DNA of 64,000 nucleotides from NCBI RefSeq assembly GCF_030504985.1, contig NZ_JASERU010000008.1, forward strand, positions 97,212 through 161,211, in the 5' to 3' direction. The DNA is from Fulvimonas sp. R45. Its GTDB lineage: Bacteria; Pseudomonadota; Gammaproteobacteria; Xanthomonadales; Rhodanobacteraceae. Positions 7,461-16,927 of this stretch are shown piece after piece. Made by a program: the position numbers and the translations under genes. How positions within the stretch are numbered: position 1 is the stretch's first letter; each line of letters begins with the position of its first letter. Under the pieces are notes generated by a model. It did no database searches, was not told where the DNA came from, and saw only the letters and a program-made list of their open reading frames with translations.

Positions 7461-10400
7461 ATGAGACTTCAAGACCACATCGATTTCACCACCCTGCAGT
7501 GGGTCAAGCCGGAGCTCGACGAGACGCTCGGGATCGCCCGCCAGGCGCTGGAGTCCTACGTCGACAACCCGGGCGACCGCGGTGTCATGCGCGCCTGCGC
7601 GGAACACCTGCACCAGGTGCAGGGCACGCTGCGCATGGTCGAGCTGTACGGCGCGGCGATGGTCGCCGAGGAGATGGAGGCGCTGGCCAGCGCACTGCTG
7701 GAAGGCCACGTGGCCCAGCGCGAGGAGGCCTACGCCGCCCTGATGCGCGGCCTGATGCAGCTGCCCGACTACCTCGAGCGCCTGTCCAGCGGCCACCGCG
7801 ACGTGCCGGTGGTGCTGCTGCCGCTGCTCAACGAGCTGCGCGCCAGCCGCGCGCAGGAAGCATTGACCGAGGCGGCGCTGTTCACGCCCAACCTGGACGC
7901 TCCGCTGCCGCCGCAGGCGCCCGCCGCCGCCAGCGCGGCCGACGCCGCGCACCACCGCGGCGAGATCGCCGAGCTGCGCCTGCGCTTCCAGCAGCAGTTG
8001 CTGGCGTGGTTCCGGGGACAGGGCGCGCAGCAGCAGCTCGCCGGCATGCGCAACACCCTGCAGGCCATCGCCGCGCGCTGCGCCAGCGTGCCCGGCCGCC
8101 GCCTGTGGTGGATCGCCGCCGGCGTGCTGGAAGGCCTCGACCAGGGCATGCTCAAGAGCCAGGCCGGCGAAGTGCGCCAGCTGATCGGCAAGGTCGACCG
8201 CAGCATCCGCCAGCTGATCGAGCACGGCGAGGAAAGCCTGCGCGGCGGCGACGCCGACGACCTGGCCCGCAAGCTGCTCTACATCGTGGCGCAGGCCAAG
8301 CAGCGCAGCCCGCAGATGGCGCAGCTGGCGCAGGCCTACGGCCTCGACGGCCTGCTGCCCGACGCCGGCGAGCTGGAACACGCGCGCGGCTCGATGGCCG
8401 GCCACAACCGCGCCCTGCTGGACTCGGTGGCCAAGGCGCTGAAGGACGACCTGCTGCGGGTGAAGGACGCGCTCGACCTGTTCCTGCGCCAGCAGGACGC
8501 CGACCCGTCGCAGCTGGCCGGGCAGACCGAGGTGCTGGACCGTGTCGGCGACACCCTCGGCATGCTGGCGCTGGCGGTGCCGCGCCGGGTGGTGACCGAG
8601 CAGCGCCGCGTGCTGGCCGACATCGCCAGCCGGGTGCGTCCGGTCGACGAGGAGACCCTGCTCGACGTCGCCGGCGCGCTGCTCTACGTCGAGGCGTCGC
8701 TGGACGACCACATCGAGAGCCTCGGCGCCGAGGGCGGCCACGTCGACGAGGCCCCTGCCACGCTGCTGCCGCGCAGCGAAGCGCGCCACATTCTCGCCAC
8801 CCTGATGCGCGAGGCGATCGCCAACACCGGCAAGGTGAAGGACGCCATCGTCGCCTTCGTGGAATCCGGCTGGCAGCACGCCCCGCTGGCCGACGCGCCG
8901 GCGCTGATGGACGAGGTGGCCGGCGCCATGCGCATGCTGTCCTCGCCCCGGCCGGGGCAGATCGCCGAGGGCATCGGCCGTTTCGTCGGCAACGAGCTGC
9001 TGGCCGACCAGCGCGTGCCCAGCAGCACGCAGATGGACCAGCTCGCCGACGCGCTCGCCGCGCTGGAGTATTACCTCGAGGCCGCGCGCGAGCACCGCGG
9101 CGGCCTGGAACACATCCTCGACGTGGCCGAACACAGCCTGGGCGAACTGGGCTACTGGCCGCCACCTGCGGCGCGCGAGCCGGCCGAGCCCCTGGCCGCG
9201 TACGAGCCGGCGCCCGCGGCGCCGGCGCCGGCCGAGACGCCCGCGTTGTCCGAGACGGTCAGCCTGGCCGACGGCCTCGACCCCAGCGCGCTGTTCCTCG
9301 GCGACAGCCGCACGCCGGAACCCGAATCGCACGACGTCGCCGGCCTGCACCTGGTCGAGACCGAGGCGCTGGCGCCGCCATCCGCGGCCGCCGCGGAGCC
9401 GGACGACTGGGTCGAGATCGAGGAGGAAGTCGTCGAGCAGGTGCCCGCCGCCGACCCGCTGGCCGCGCAGGCCGGCTTCCAGTCCGGCACCGACGGCATC
9501 GACGACGAGATCCGCGAAATCTTCCTGGAGGAAATGCAGGAGGAGATCGCCAACCTCGAGTCCAGCGAGAAGGCATGGCTCGCCGCCCCCGAACAGCTCG
9601 CCCTGCTCACCCCGGTGCGCCGCTCGTTCCATACCCTCAAGGGTTCCGGCCGCCTGGTCGGCGCCAGCGTGCTGGGCGAGTTCTCCTGGAAGGTGGAGGA
9701 CATGCTCAACCGCGCGCTGGACGGCAGCATCGCGCCGCACGAAGGCGTGCAGGCGCTGGTGCGCCATGCCATCGCGGCGCTGCCCCAGTTGCTGGCGGCG
9801 CTGAAGGGCGAGGGCACTCCCGCCGCGCCGCTCGGCGCGATCATGGAAACCGCCGAGCGCGTGGCCAGGGGCCATGCCGAGGCGCGGGTGGAGGACCTCG
9901 CCGGCGCGTTGCAGACCGTGCGCCGCACGGTCAAGCGCCGCGTGCCGCGCGTGCAGGCGGCCGCCGACGCGGTGCCGGCCGCCAGCCTCGCCTCGATCGA
10001 GACCACGCCGTACGACGACGTGCCGTTCGCGACCGAGGCGCTGCCCGGCCCGGCGCTGCCGCCGGTGGACCCGGTGCTGCTGGAAATCCTGCGCAGCGAA
10101 GTGGCCCAGTACCTGCAGACCATCCGCGCCGCGGTGGCCCGCGCCGCCGGCGAACTGCCGGTGGACGACGGCCTGCTGCGCGCCGTGCACACCCTGCATG
10201 GCGCCATCGCGATGGTCGACATCCCGCTGCTGACCCAGCTGCTGTCGCCGCTGGAAAGCCTGCTCAAGCGCCTGCGCGGCGCCGGCCACGCGCTGTCGCC
10301 CGAAGGGGTGAGCCTGCTGGGCCAGAGCGCCGACGTGGTCGACCGCGTGATGGCGCAGTTCGATGCCGAGCGACCGGAGCTGCCGTCGGTCGACGCGTTG

Positions 10401-13400
10401 ATCGCCCGCCTCGTCGAACTGCGCGACCGCGAACCGGAGCCGCAGGTGGCGCACGCGGTGTTCGGCCCGCACGAACCCGACGCCGACGCCGAGGCGGCGC
10501 CGGCCACGGCGGACGCCGGTCCGGCCGCGGAAGGCGGGCCGGTGGACGAGGCGGAGCCGGCCATCGAGGCCGAAGCGCACGCGCCGCCCACCGCGGCCCC
10601 CGCCACCAGCGAGGAGGATGCGGCCTTCGCCGCGCTGCTCGCCAGCATGCACGAGTCGCTGGACACGGAACCGGTCGTGCCCGCCGCACCGGCGGAAGCC
10701 ACCGCGCCGGACATGTCGCCGGCGGCGGACGCACCGGAACCGGCCGAAGGCATCGCCGGCGATGCGGACCTGCCGCACGCCGTCGCCGACACCCGCCACG
10801 ACGATGCGGAAGCCGTGTTCCATCCGGAGCCGGCCGCAGACGAGCCCGCGGCCGCCCTTGCCCACGACGCGGACGAGCACGAGGCCGAAGCGGCACCGCC
10901 GCCCGCGGACGACGACGTCGCCTCGGCGGCGGACGAAGCCGCGGCTTCGGCGGGGGCGCCGGTCGCGCCGGCTGCCGTCGAGGCTGCGCCGGCCGATCCG
11001 GAACCGTGGTTGGAGGCCGCCCCGGCCATCGCCGGTCCGCCCGTCGCCGCGGCGCCTTCCGTCGCCCCGGTCGCGCTGCCGCCGGAGCACGGCGCCGAGG
11101 CCGACTTCAGCCACGTGGATCCCGACCTGCTGGAGGTGTTCGGCGAAGAGGCGCACGAGATCCTCGACCAGGCCGACGGCGTGCTGGCGCAATGGCACGC
11201 CGAGCCGCACGAGTCGGCGCACGTGGCCAGCCTGCTGCGCGCCCTGCACACGCTCAAGGGCGGCGCGCGCATCGCCGGCCTGGCGCCGGTGGGCGACCTC
11301 GCCCACGCCATCGAGACGGTGCTGGAGCACCCGCCCGAGGCGGGCTCGGCCGAGTCGATGTCGCTGATCGCCACGCTGGAAGCCGCCTTCGACCGCCTGC
11401 ACGGCCTCGTGCAGCGGGTGACCCGCGGCCAGTCCATCGTCTACCCGCAGGCGCTGATCGAGCACCTGCAGTCGTGGTCGGGCCATGCGCCCGCGGTCCC
11501 CGAAGGCGGCGCGCCCGTCGCCGCACCGGAAGCGGAACTGCCCGCGCTGCTGCCCGACGAGCCGGCGTCGCACGAACAGGCCGGCGCGCCGCAGGAACAG
11601 ATCCGCGTCCGCGCGGAACTGCTCGACAGCCTGGTGAACCACGCTGGCGAGGTGGCGATCTACCGCTCGCGCCTGGAACAGCAGGTGGCCGGCTACCGCT
11701 TCAACCTGGTCGAGCTGGACTCCACCGTGCAGCGCCTGCGCAGCCAGCTGCGCATGCTGGAGATCGAGACCGAGGCGCAGATCATCGCGCGCTACCAGCG
11801 CGAGCACCGCGAAGCCGGCATGGCCGTGTTCGACCCGCTGGAGCTGGACCGCTTCTCGCAGCTGCAGCAGTACTCGCGCGCGCTGGCCGAGTCGGTGTCC
11901 GACCTGGTGTCGATCCAGAGCATGCTGGACGAACTGACCCGTCAGGCCGAGACGCTGCTGATCCAGCAGTCGCGGGTGAGCTCGGAGCTGCAGGACGGCC
12001 TGCTGCGCACGCGCATGCTGCCGTTCGACACGATGGTGCCGAACCTGCGCCGCACGTTGCGCCAGGCCGCGCAGGAAGAGGGCAAGCACGCCCAGCTCTA
12101 CGTGGAAGGCGCGCACGGCGAAATGGACCGCAACCTGCTCGACCGCATCAAGGCGCCGTTCGAGCACATGCTGCGCAACGCGGTGGCGCACGGCATCGAG
12201 TCGCCGGACGAGCGCCGCAAGGCGGGCAAGCCGGCCGAGGGTTCGGTGCGCATCCGCGTGGCGCGCGAGGCCACCGAGGTGGTGGTGCGCGTCAGCGACG
12301 ACGGCCGCGGCCTCGACCGCGAGGCGATCCGCGCCCGCGCGATCGAGCGCGGCCTGCTGCGCGCGGACGCCCGCCCCGGCGACGAGCAACTGCTCGGCCT
12401 GATCACCCAGCCCGGCTTCTCCACCGCCAGCACGGTCACCCAGCTGGCCGGCCGCGGCGTGGGCATGGACGTGGTGGCCAACGAGATCAAGCAGCTCGGC
12501 GGCTCGCTCGCGATCGACTCGCAGCCGGGCAGGGGCACCACCTTCGTGCTGCGCCTGCCGTTCACCCTGGCGGTGACGCAGGCGATCCTGGTGCGCATCG
12601 GCGAGGCCACCTTCGCCATCCCGATGACCTCGGTGCAGGGCGTGGCGCGGATCGGGCCGGACGAACTGGCCCGCCGCATGGCCGAGCCGGACCCCTCGTT
12701 CGACTACAACGGCGAGCGCTACGGCATCCACGACCTGGCCGAGCTGCTCGGCCACGCCCCCGGCCATGCCTCCGACGAGGAGCAGCTGCCGCTGCTGCTG
12801 ACCCGTTCCGGCGACCTGCGCGCGGCGATCCGCATCGACGCCGTGATCGGCTCGCGCGAGATCGTGGTCAAGTCGGTCGGCCCGCAGGTCAGCTCGGTGC
12901 CGGGCATCCTCGGCGCCACCATCATGGGCGACGGCTCGGTGCTGATCATTCTCGACCTGGCGCCGCTGGTCCGCCACGGCGTCAGCCGTCGCGAGCAGCG
13001 CCTGGCCGAGGGCCTCGAGGTCGTGCACATGCCGGCGGTCGAGGTGGAGCGCGTGCAGCCGCTGGTGATGGTGGTCGACGACTCCATCACCATGCGCAAG
13101 GTCACTGGCCGCGTGCTGGAGCGCCACGAGTACGAGGTGGTCACCGCGAAGGACGGCGTCGACGCGCTGGAGAAGCTCAACGAACGCGTGCCCGACCTGA
13201 TGCTGCTCGACATCGAGATGCCGCGCATGGACGGCTACGAGCTGGCCACCCACATGAAGGCCGACCCGCGCCTGCGCCACGTGCCGATCATCATGATCAC
13301 CTCGCGCACCGGCGAGAAGCACCGCCAGCGCGCGTTCGACATCGGGGTGGATCGCTACCTCGGCAAGCCCTACCAGGAAGCCGACCTGCTGGGGCAGATC

Positions 13401-13445
13401 GTCGAGGTGCTGGAACAACGACAGGCCATGGAAGCCGGACGATGA
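7461..13445 (+). CDS. chpA: ChpA/PilL hybrid chemotaxis kinase of the type IV pilus system
   Basis: CheA-type kinase of 1994 residues that phosphorylates PilG and PilH. The ATG at 7461 follows a TGAGGGG ribosome site; a longer reading from 7422 lacks one. Visible phosphotransfer sites: degenerate HQVQG at H51, intact HTLKGSGR at H724, HTLHG at H910 (Lys replaced), intact HTLKGGAR at H1263. Then come a dimerisation helix, an ATPase domain (HMLRNAVAHG at about 1569, DDGRG, GRGVGMD), a CheW-like domain and a C-terminal receiver with phospho-acceptor D1917 (LLDIEMPRMDG). Two very Ala/Pro/Glu-rich linkers (about residues 570-670 and 995-1205) separate the blocks. Its stop overlaps the next ATG (ATGA). 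Confidence 0.96.
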   Translation: MRLQDHIDFTTLQWVKPELDETLGIARQALESYVDNPGDRGVMRACAEHLHQVQGTLRMVELYGAAMVAEEMEALASALLEGHVAQREEAYAALMRGLMQLPDYLERLSSGHRDVPVVLLPLLNELRASRAQEALTEAALFTPNLDAPLPPQAPAAASAADAAHHRGEIAELRLRFQQQLLAWFRGQGAQQQLAGMRNTLQAIAARCASVPGRRLWWIAAGVLEGLDQGMLKSQAGEVRQLIGKVDRSIRQLIEHGEESLRGGDADDLARKLLYIVAQAKQRSPQMAQLAQAYGLDGLLPDAGELEHARGSMAGHNRALLDSVAKALKDDLLRVKDALDLFLRQQDADPSQLAGQTEVLDRVGDTLGMLALAVPRRVVTEQRRVLADIASRVRPVDEETLLDVAGALLYVEASLDDHIESLGAEGGHVDEAPATLLPRSEARHILATLMREAIANTGKVKDAIVAFVESGWQHAPLADAPALMDEVAGAMRMLSSPRPGQIAEGIGRFVGNELLADQRVPSSTQMDQLADALAALEYYLEAAREHRGGLEHILDVAEHSLGELGYWPPPAAREPAEPLAAYEPAPAAPAPAETPALSETVSLADGLDPSALFLGDSRTPEPESHDVAGLHLVETEALAPPSAAAAEPDDWVEIEEEVVEQVPAADPLAAQAGFQSGTDGIDDEIREIFLEEMQEEIANLESSEKAWLAAPEQLALLTPVRRSFHTLKGSGRLVGASVLGEFSWKVEDMLNRALDGSIAPHEGVQALVRHAIAALPQLLAALKGEGTPAAPLGAIMETAERVARGHAEARVEDLAGALQTVRRTVKRRVPRVQAAADAVPAASLASIETTPYDDVPFATEALPGPALPPVDPVLLEILRSEVAQYLQTIRAAVARAAGELPVDDGLLRAVHTLHGAIAMVDIPLLTQLLSPLESLLKRLRGAGHALSPEGVSLLGQSADVVDRVMAQFDAERPELPSVDALIARLVELRDREPEPQVAHAVFGPHEPDADAEAAPATADAGPAAEGGPVDEAEPAIEAEAHAPPTAAPATSEEDAAFAALLASMHESLDTEPVVPAAPAEATAPDMSPAADAPEPAEGIAGDADLPHAVADTRHDDAEAVFHPEPAADEPAAALAHDADEHEAEAAPPPADDDVASAADEAAASAGAPVAPAAVEAAPADPEPWLEAAPAIAGPPVAAAPSVAPVALPPEHGAEADFSHVDPDLLEVFGEEAHEILDQADGVLAQWHAEPHESAHVASLLRALHTLKGGARIAGLAPVGDLAHAIETVLEHPPEAGSAESMSLIATLEAAFDRLHGLVQRVTRGQSIVYPQALIEHLQSWSGHAPAVPEGGAPVAAPEAELPALLPDEPASHEQAGAPQEQIRVRAELLDSLVNHAGEVAIYRSRLEQQVAGYRFNLVELDSTVQRLRSQLRMLEIETEAQIIARYQREHREAGMAVFDPLELDRFSQLQQYSRALAESVSDLVSIQSMLDELTRQAETLLIQQSRVSSELQDGLLRTRMLPFDTMVPNLRRTLRQAAQEEGKHAQLYVEGAHGEMDRNLLDRIKAPFEHMLRNAVAHGIESPDERRKAGKPAEGSVRIRVAREATEVVVRVSDDGRGLDREAIRARAIERGLLRADARPGDEQLLGLITQPGFSTASTVTQLAGRGVGMDVVANEIKQLGGSLAIDSQPGRGTTFVLRLPFTLAVTQAILVRIGEATFAIPMTSVQGVARIGPDELARRMAEPDPSFDYNGERYGIHDLAELLGHAPGHASDEEQLPLLLTRSGDLRAAIRIDAVIGSREIVVKSVGPQVSSVPGILGATIMGDGSVLIILDLAPLVRHGVSRREQRLAEGLEVVHMPAVEVERVQPLVMVVDDSITMRKVTGRVLERHEYEVVTAKDGVDALEKLNERVPDLMLLDIEMPRMDGYELATHMKADPRLRHVPIIMITSRTGEKHRQRAFDIGVDRYLGKPYQEADLLGQIVEVLEQRQAMEAGR

Positions 13446-15121
13446 ACGAACCGACCCGTACCGCCGTCGCCCTGCTGTTCGACGATGCCGACCTGGGCGG
13501 CCAGCTACGGGCCGCGCTGGGCGAACGCGGCGCCCGCATCGTGCACGAGGGTGCGCTGGACGGCTTCGACCCGGCGCGCCTGGCCGAGGCCGACGCCGAC
13601 GTGGTGGTGGTGAGCCTGGACGACGAATCCGGCGACGACGCGCTCGACCGCCTTTCCGCCATGTTCGACGGCGACCGGCCGCGGGTGGTTTTCAACGACG
13701 CCGGAGCCAGCCGCGGCCTCGACGGCTGGGATCGGGCGCGCTGGGCGCGCCACCTCGCCGCCAAGGTGCTGGCGCAGGGCGATGTCGACCCGCCGCGGCC
13801 GCAGGACGCGCGCGCGGTCGAGGTGGAAACGGCGGCGCCTGCTTCGGCGCCGGTCGAACCGGTGGCCGTGGCCGCGTCTCCGGTGGCCGCGGCATTCGGC
13901 GACGAGCCCGTCATGGACGAATCGGCGCTGCCGCACGACGAGGTGCCGCCGGAGCAGGCCGCCGCCGAATCGGAAACGTTGGCCGCCGAGCTGGAAGCGT
14001 TGCTCGCCGCCGATGCGCCGATCGAGCCGGAGCAGGAAGCCAGCGGCCCCGGCCTCAAGTTCGTCGAGGATGCCGCGCTGCCGCCGCTGTTCGACGGCGA
14101 CTTCGCCGCATCCGCCATCGCAGAGGACGCCGCCGGCTACACCGCCGCCGATGCCGCCGCCCTGGACGCCGGCGAGGCCATGCCGGTCGCGCCGGTGCCC
14201 GCCGCCGGCTTCCGCACGGACCACCTGTCGCTGGCCGAGCCGGACGATGGAGCCGCCGCGCCCGTCGCCGCCCCGGCGCATGCCGCGCCGACGCCGCCCG
14301 CCGCGCCGTCCTGGGCGCTGCTGGACGACGACGCGCCGGTGGCGCCGTCGCCGTCGCGGCCGGCGCCGGACGACTTCGGCATCCAGAAGATGAGCGCCGC
14401 CGATTTCCTCGCGCCCGAGGCGGGCGACGGCGACGCCTCGCCGATCGAGCCCGGCCTGAGCCTGGAACTGGTTTCCCTCGAGGAGGCCATCGCGCCGCAG
14501 GACTACGTTCCCCACGAGATGATGCTGGACGACCTGGGCGCCGCGCTGGGACGCCTGGTGGTGCTCGGCGCCACCACCGAGGGCACCGCCTCGGTGTGCG
14601 CGTTCCTGTCCGCCTTGCCGGCCGGGCTGCGCGCCACCGTGCTGCATACCCAGCACCTGGCCGGCAAGCCGGCCGACGGGCTGGTCGAGTATTTCGCCGA
14701 ACATTGCGCATTGCCCGTGCGGCAGGCGCGCTCCGGCATGCGCGCCCGCGTCGGCGAGGTGCTGGTGGTGCCCACCGACCAGCAGGTGCGCCTGCTGCGC
14801 GACGGCAGCGTGGACCTGCAACCGGTGGGCGAGCATGCCGCGCACGCGCCCTCGATCGACGCCAGCTTCACCATGGCCGCCAACGTGTTCGGCCGCGACG
14901 CGCTGGCCATCGTGTTCGCCGGCAGCTCCACCGACGCGGTGGGCGGTTGCCAGGCCATCCACGACCGCGGCGGGCGGGTGTGGGTGGAAAACTCGCCCGG
15001 CGAGCACTACGACGACATGGTCGGCGGCGTGATGGCCGAACGCCTGTCCCAGTTTTCCGGCACGCCGCACGAGCTGGCGGCGCGCCTGGCCGAAGAGTTC
15101 CAGACGGAAGGTCGTCGATGA
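13442..15121 (+). CDS. chpB: CheB-like protein (ChpB position) with a degenerate catalytic motif
   Basis: 559 residues. An N-terminal segment resembling a receiver without the usual acidic triad (about 1-115) is followed by a long Ala/Pro/Glu-rich linker (about 115-370) and a C-terminal CheB methylesterase fold. True CheB enzymes carry GASTGG with the nucleophilic Ser; here the motif reads GATTEG, so Thr378 stands in for Ser and a glycine is Glu. The other catalytic positions appear kept: H405 in TQHL and D498 in GSSTDAVGG. The ATG overlaps the chpA stop and the TGA overlaps the chpC start. A gene called chpB follows pilL in related Pil-Chp operons. Whether this protein still demethylates PilJ is doubtful; it may be a structural or pilus-associated partner. 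Confidence 0.85.
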   Translation: MNEPTRTAVALLFDDADLGGQLRAALGERGARIVHEGALDGFDPARLAEADADVVVVSLDDESGDDALDRLSAMFDGDRPRVVFNDAGASRGLDGWDRARWARHLAAKVLAQGDVDPPRPQDARAVEVETAAPASAPVEPVAVAASPVAAAFGDEPVMDESALPHDEVPPEQAAAESETLAAELEALLAADAPIEPEQEASGPGLKFVEDAALPPLFDGDFAASAIAEDAAGYTAADAAALDAGEAMPVAPVPAAGFRTDHLSLAEPDDGAAAPVAAPAHAAPTPPAAPSWALLDDDAPVAPSPSRPAPDDFGIQKMSAADFLAPEAGDGDASPIEPGLSLELVSLEEAIAPQDYVPHEMMLDDLGAALGRLVVLGATTEGTASVCAFLSALPAGLRATVLHTQHLAGKPADGLVEYFAEHCALPVRQARSGMRARVGEVLVVPTDQQVRLLRDGSVDLQPVGEHAAHAPSIDASFTMAANVFGRDALAIVFAGSSTDAVGGCQAIHDRGGRVWVENSPGEHYDDMVGGVMAERLSQFSGTPHELAARLAEEFQTEGRR

Positions 15122-15609
15122 GCGAACAAGAACTGCCGCGCGAGATCCGCTGCGTGCTGGTGCCGGTGGGCAACCTGCGCCTGCTGCTGCCCAACGCCAC
15201 CGTGGCCGAGGTGATCACCCTGCCCACGCCTGAGCCCGTCGACGGCGCGCCGGAGTGGCTGCTGGGCCGCATCGCCTGGCGCGGCTGGCGCGTGCCGCTG
15301 GTGTCCTTCACCCGGCTCGCCGGCGCGCAGGAGGGCGATGCCGACCTGGCCATGCGCGTGGCCGTGCTGAAGGCGCTGGGGGGCAACCCGCAGCTGCCCT
15401 TCGTGGCCGTGCTGACCCAGGGCTTCCCGCGCCTGACCACGCTCAACGCCGAGCTGGTCATCCCCACCCACGACGGCGCCCCGCTGCCCGCGGGCGTGAA
15501 GGCGCAGGTGCTGGTGCGCGACGACATGGCGGTGATCCCCGACCTGGAAGGCATCGAGGCCGAGCTGGCCGACCTGCTGGGGCTGGACGAGCAGGCCGGC
15601 GCCGCCTGA
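15118..15609 (+). CDS. chpC: ChpC, CheW-like adaptor
   Basis: 163 residues with a CheW-type fold: RCVLVPVGNLRLLLPNATVAEV near the start, then WLLGRIAWRGWRVPLVSF. It is the second adaptor of the Pil-Chp pathway, thought to link additional receptors to ChpA. The ATG overlaps the previous stop (ATGA). It is the last gene of the operon: a short inverted repeat follows the stop at once and the next gene is on the opposite strand. The ChpD/ChpE genes found downstream in Pseudomonas are absent. Confidence 0.9.
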   Translation: MSEQELPREIRCVLVPVGNLRLLLPNATVAEVITLPTPEPVDGAPEWLLGRIAWRGWRVPLVSFTRLAGAQEGDADLAMRVAVLKALGGNPQLPFVAVLTQGFPRLTTLNAELVIPTHDGAPLPAGVKAQVLVRDDMAVIPDLEGIEAELADLLGLDEQAGAA

Positions 15610-15627
15610 GAGCCTTTGAACAGGCTC
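15610..15627. repeat. Short inverted repeat abutting the chpC stop codon
   Basis: GAGCCT at 15610-15615 and AGGCTC at 15622-15627 form a 6-bp stem around TTGAAC. The right half, TTGAACAGGCTC, equals the terminal sequence of the larger inverted-repeat elements at 16927-17126 and 35438-35704. It could therefore be a solo remnant of that family or a small hairpin used as a target. There is no T-tract, so an intrinsic terminator is unlikely. Confidence 0.6.
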
Positions 15628-15709
15628 CGAGCCGATATCGGCGAAGGACCGCTTCCGCGCACCGGTGTGGCGCGAAGCACGGATGGCGGATGCGCGAAAG
15701 CGCGCAGCC

Positions 15710-16447
15710 CTACTGGAAATCCCCGTGCAGCGCCTGCAAGGCCGCCAGCGCGGCCAGCCCGGCGGTCTCGGTGCGCAGGATGCGCGGGCCCAGGCGCAGG
15801 CCGGCGAAGCCGGCGACCTGCAGCGCGGCGACGTCGCGTTCGCCCAGGCCGCCTTCCGGTCCCACCACCAGCAGGCCGCCGCCGGCGCCGAAGCGCAGCG
15901 CGCCCGGTTGCCGCGTGGCCTCGGGCAGCAGGGCCAGGCGCAGGGCGCCGTCGCCGGGCAGCCCGTCCAGCCAGGCCTGCAGCGGCTGGGCGGCCTCCAC
16001 CGCCGGGACGCGGACGCGGCCGCTCTGCTCGCAGGCGCTGGCGACCACCGCGCGCCAATGGGCCAGGCGTTTTTCCGCGCGGGCGGGGTCGAGCTTCACT
16101 TCGGAACGCTCGGTGAGCAGCGGCACGATGCGCGCCACGCCCAGCTCGGTGGCCTTCTGCACGATCAGGTCCATCTTCTCGCCGCGTGCCACGCCCTGGG
16201 CCAGGGTCAGCCGCAGCGGGGATTCGTTGTCGCGCGGGCAGGCACGTTCGACCCGTGCCGCGACCTCGCGCTTGCCGACGGCGAGCAGGATCGCCTCGTA
16301 GTCGCAGCCATCGCCGTTGAACAGCACCAGCGGATCGCCGGCGGCCATGCGCAGCACGCGCGCCACGTGCTCGGCGGCCTGGGCGGGCAGCGCCAGTTCG
16401 GCGCCGGCGGCGAGCGGCTGGTCGACGTGGATGCGGATGGTGCGCAT
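15710..16447 (-). CDS. rsmE: 16S rRNA m3U1498 methyltransferase
   Basis: SPOUT-class methyltransferase that methylates N3 of U1498 in 16S rRNA. 245 residues from the ATG at 16447 match the family length. Motifs seen: MRTIRIHVDQPL start, EHVARVLRMAAGDPLVLFNGDG (N-terminal PUA-like domain), LAQGVARGEKMDLIVQKATELG, then the SAM-binding knot with VVGPEGGLGERDV and LGPRILRTETAGLAALAALQ. It converges on chpC and diverges from the small secreted protein at 16601. Confidence 0.95.
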   Translation of the reverse strand: MRTIRIHVDQPLAAGAELALPAQAAEHVARVLRMAAGDPLVLFNGDGCDYEAILLAVGKREVAARVERACPRDNESPLRLTLAQGVARGEKMDLIVQKATELGVARIVPLLTERSEVKLDPARAEKRLAHWRAVVASACEQSGRVRVPAVEAAQPLQAWLDGLPGDGALRLALLPEATRQPGALRFGAGGGLLVVGPEGGLGERDVAALQVAGFAGLRLGPRILRTETAGLAALAALQALHGDFQ

Positions 16448-16600
16448 GGAACGGCCGGATCGGTGCGGGCTCTCCAGCATAGCGCGCCGCACCGGCCGGA
16501 CGCGCGCAGCGCCACCACTTGCACCGCCCGGCGTGCGGGCGGAGGATGGCGCCGTCATCGTGCGCGCTCGCCGCCTTCCCCATCGCGAGCGGGAGGTCCC

Positions 16601-16927
16601 ATGCCCAGATTCGCATCCGCATCCCTGCTGCTGGCGGCGGGTTTCGCCGCGAGCGTCGCTTCGGCGCAGGACATGCCGCAACAGGCCAGCGGCCATGCCG
16701 CCGCGCTCCAGACCAGGCCGGCGCATAGGGGCGGAACGGCAGGATCGCGGCCGGGCGACCGCAACTGCCTGCGCGACACCGGCAGCCTGATCCCGGCCAG
16801 GCCCGGCCACTGCCTGCCGGTGGCGGGCCGCAGCTACAGCCAGGACGACCTGCGCCGCACCGGCCAGACCGATACCGCGGCCGCGCTGGGCCAGCTCGAC
16901 CCCAGCATCGCCGTGCACGGTCACTGA
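16601..16927 (+). CDS. Small secreted protein of unknown function
   Basis: 108 residues. A clear Sec signal peptide (about 1-22, SASLLLAAGFAASVASAQ) is followed by a short polar mature part with two cysteines (RNCLRDTGS and GHCLPVAG) that could form one disulfide. The ATG at 16601 has a GGAGGT ribosome site 3 bases upstream. Its stop codon is the first base of the 200-bp inverted-repeat element. I do not recognise a named domain. The presence of signal peptide and ribosome site is why it is listed as real. Confidence 0.75.
   Translation: MPRFASASLLLAAGFAASVASAQDMPQQASGHAAALQTRPAHRGGTAGSRPGDRNCLRDTGSLIPARPGHCLPVAGRSYSQDDLRRTGQTDTAAALGQLDPSIAVHGH

Noticed and set aside
7389..13418. 2009-residue open frame antisense to chpA
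   Set aside because: Arg/Gly/His/Leu-rich antisense shadow with no recognisable domain; chpA is fully supported on the other strand.
7499..15121. 2540-residue open frame on the plus strand in a second frame across chpA, continuing in frame into the CheB-like gene
   Set aside because: Over chpA it is a shadow of high G+C coding sequence, low-complexity Arg/Ala/Gly/Pro text without domains. Only the part from 13442 is real and is listed separately.
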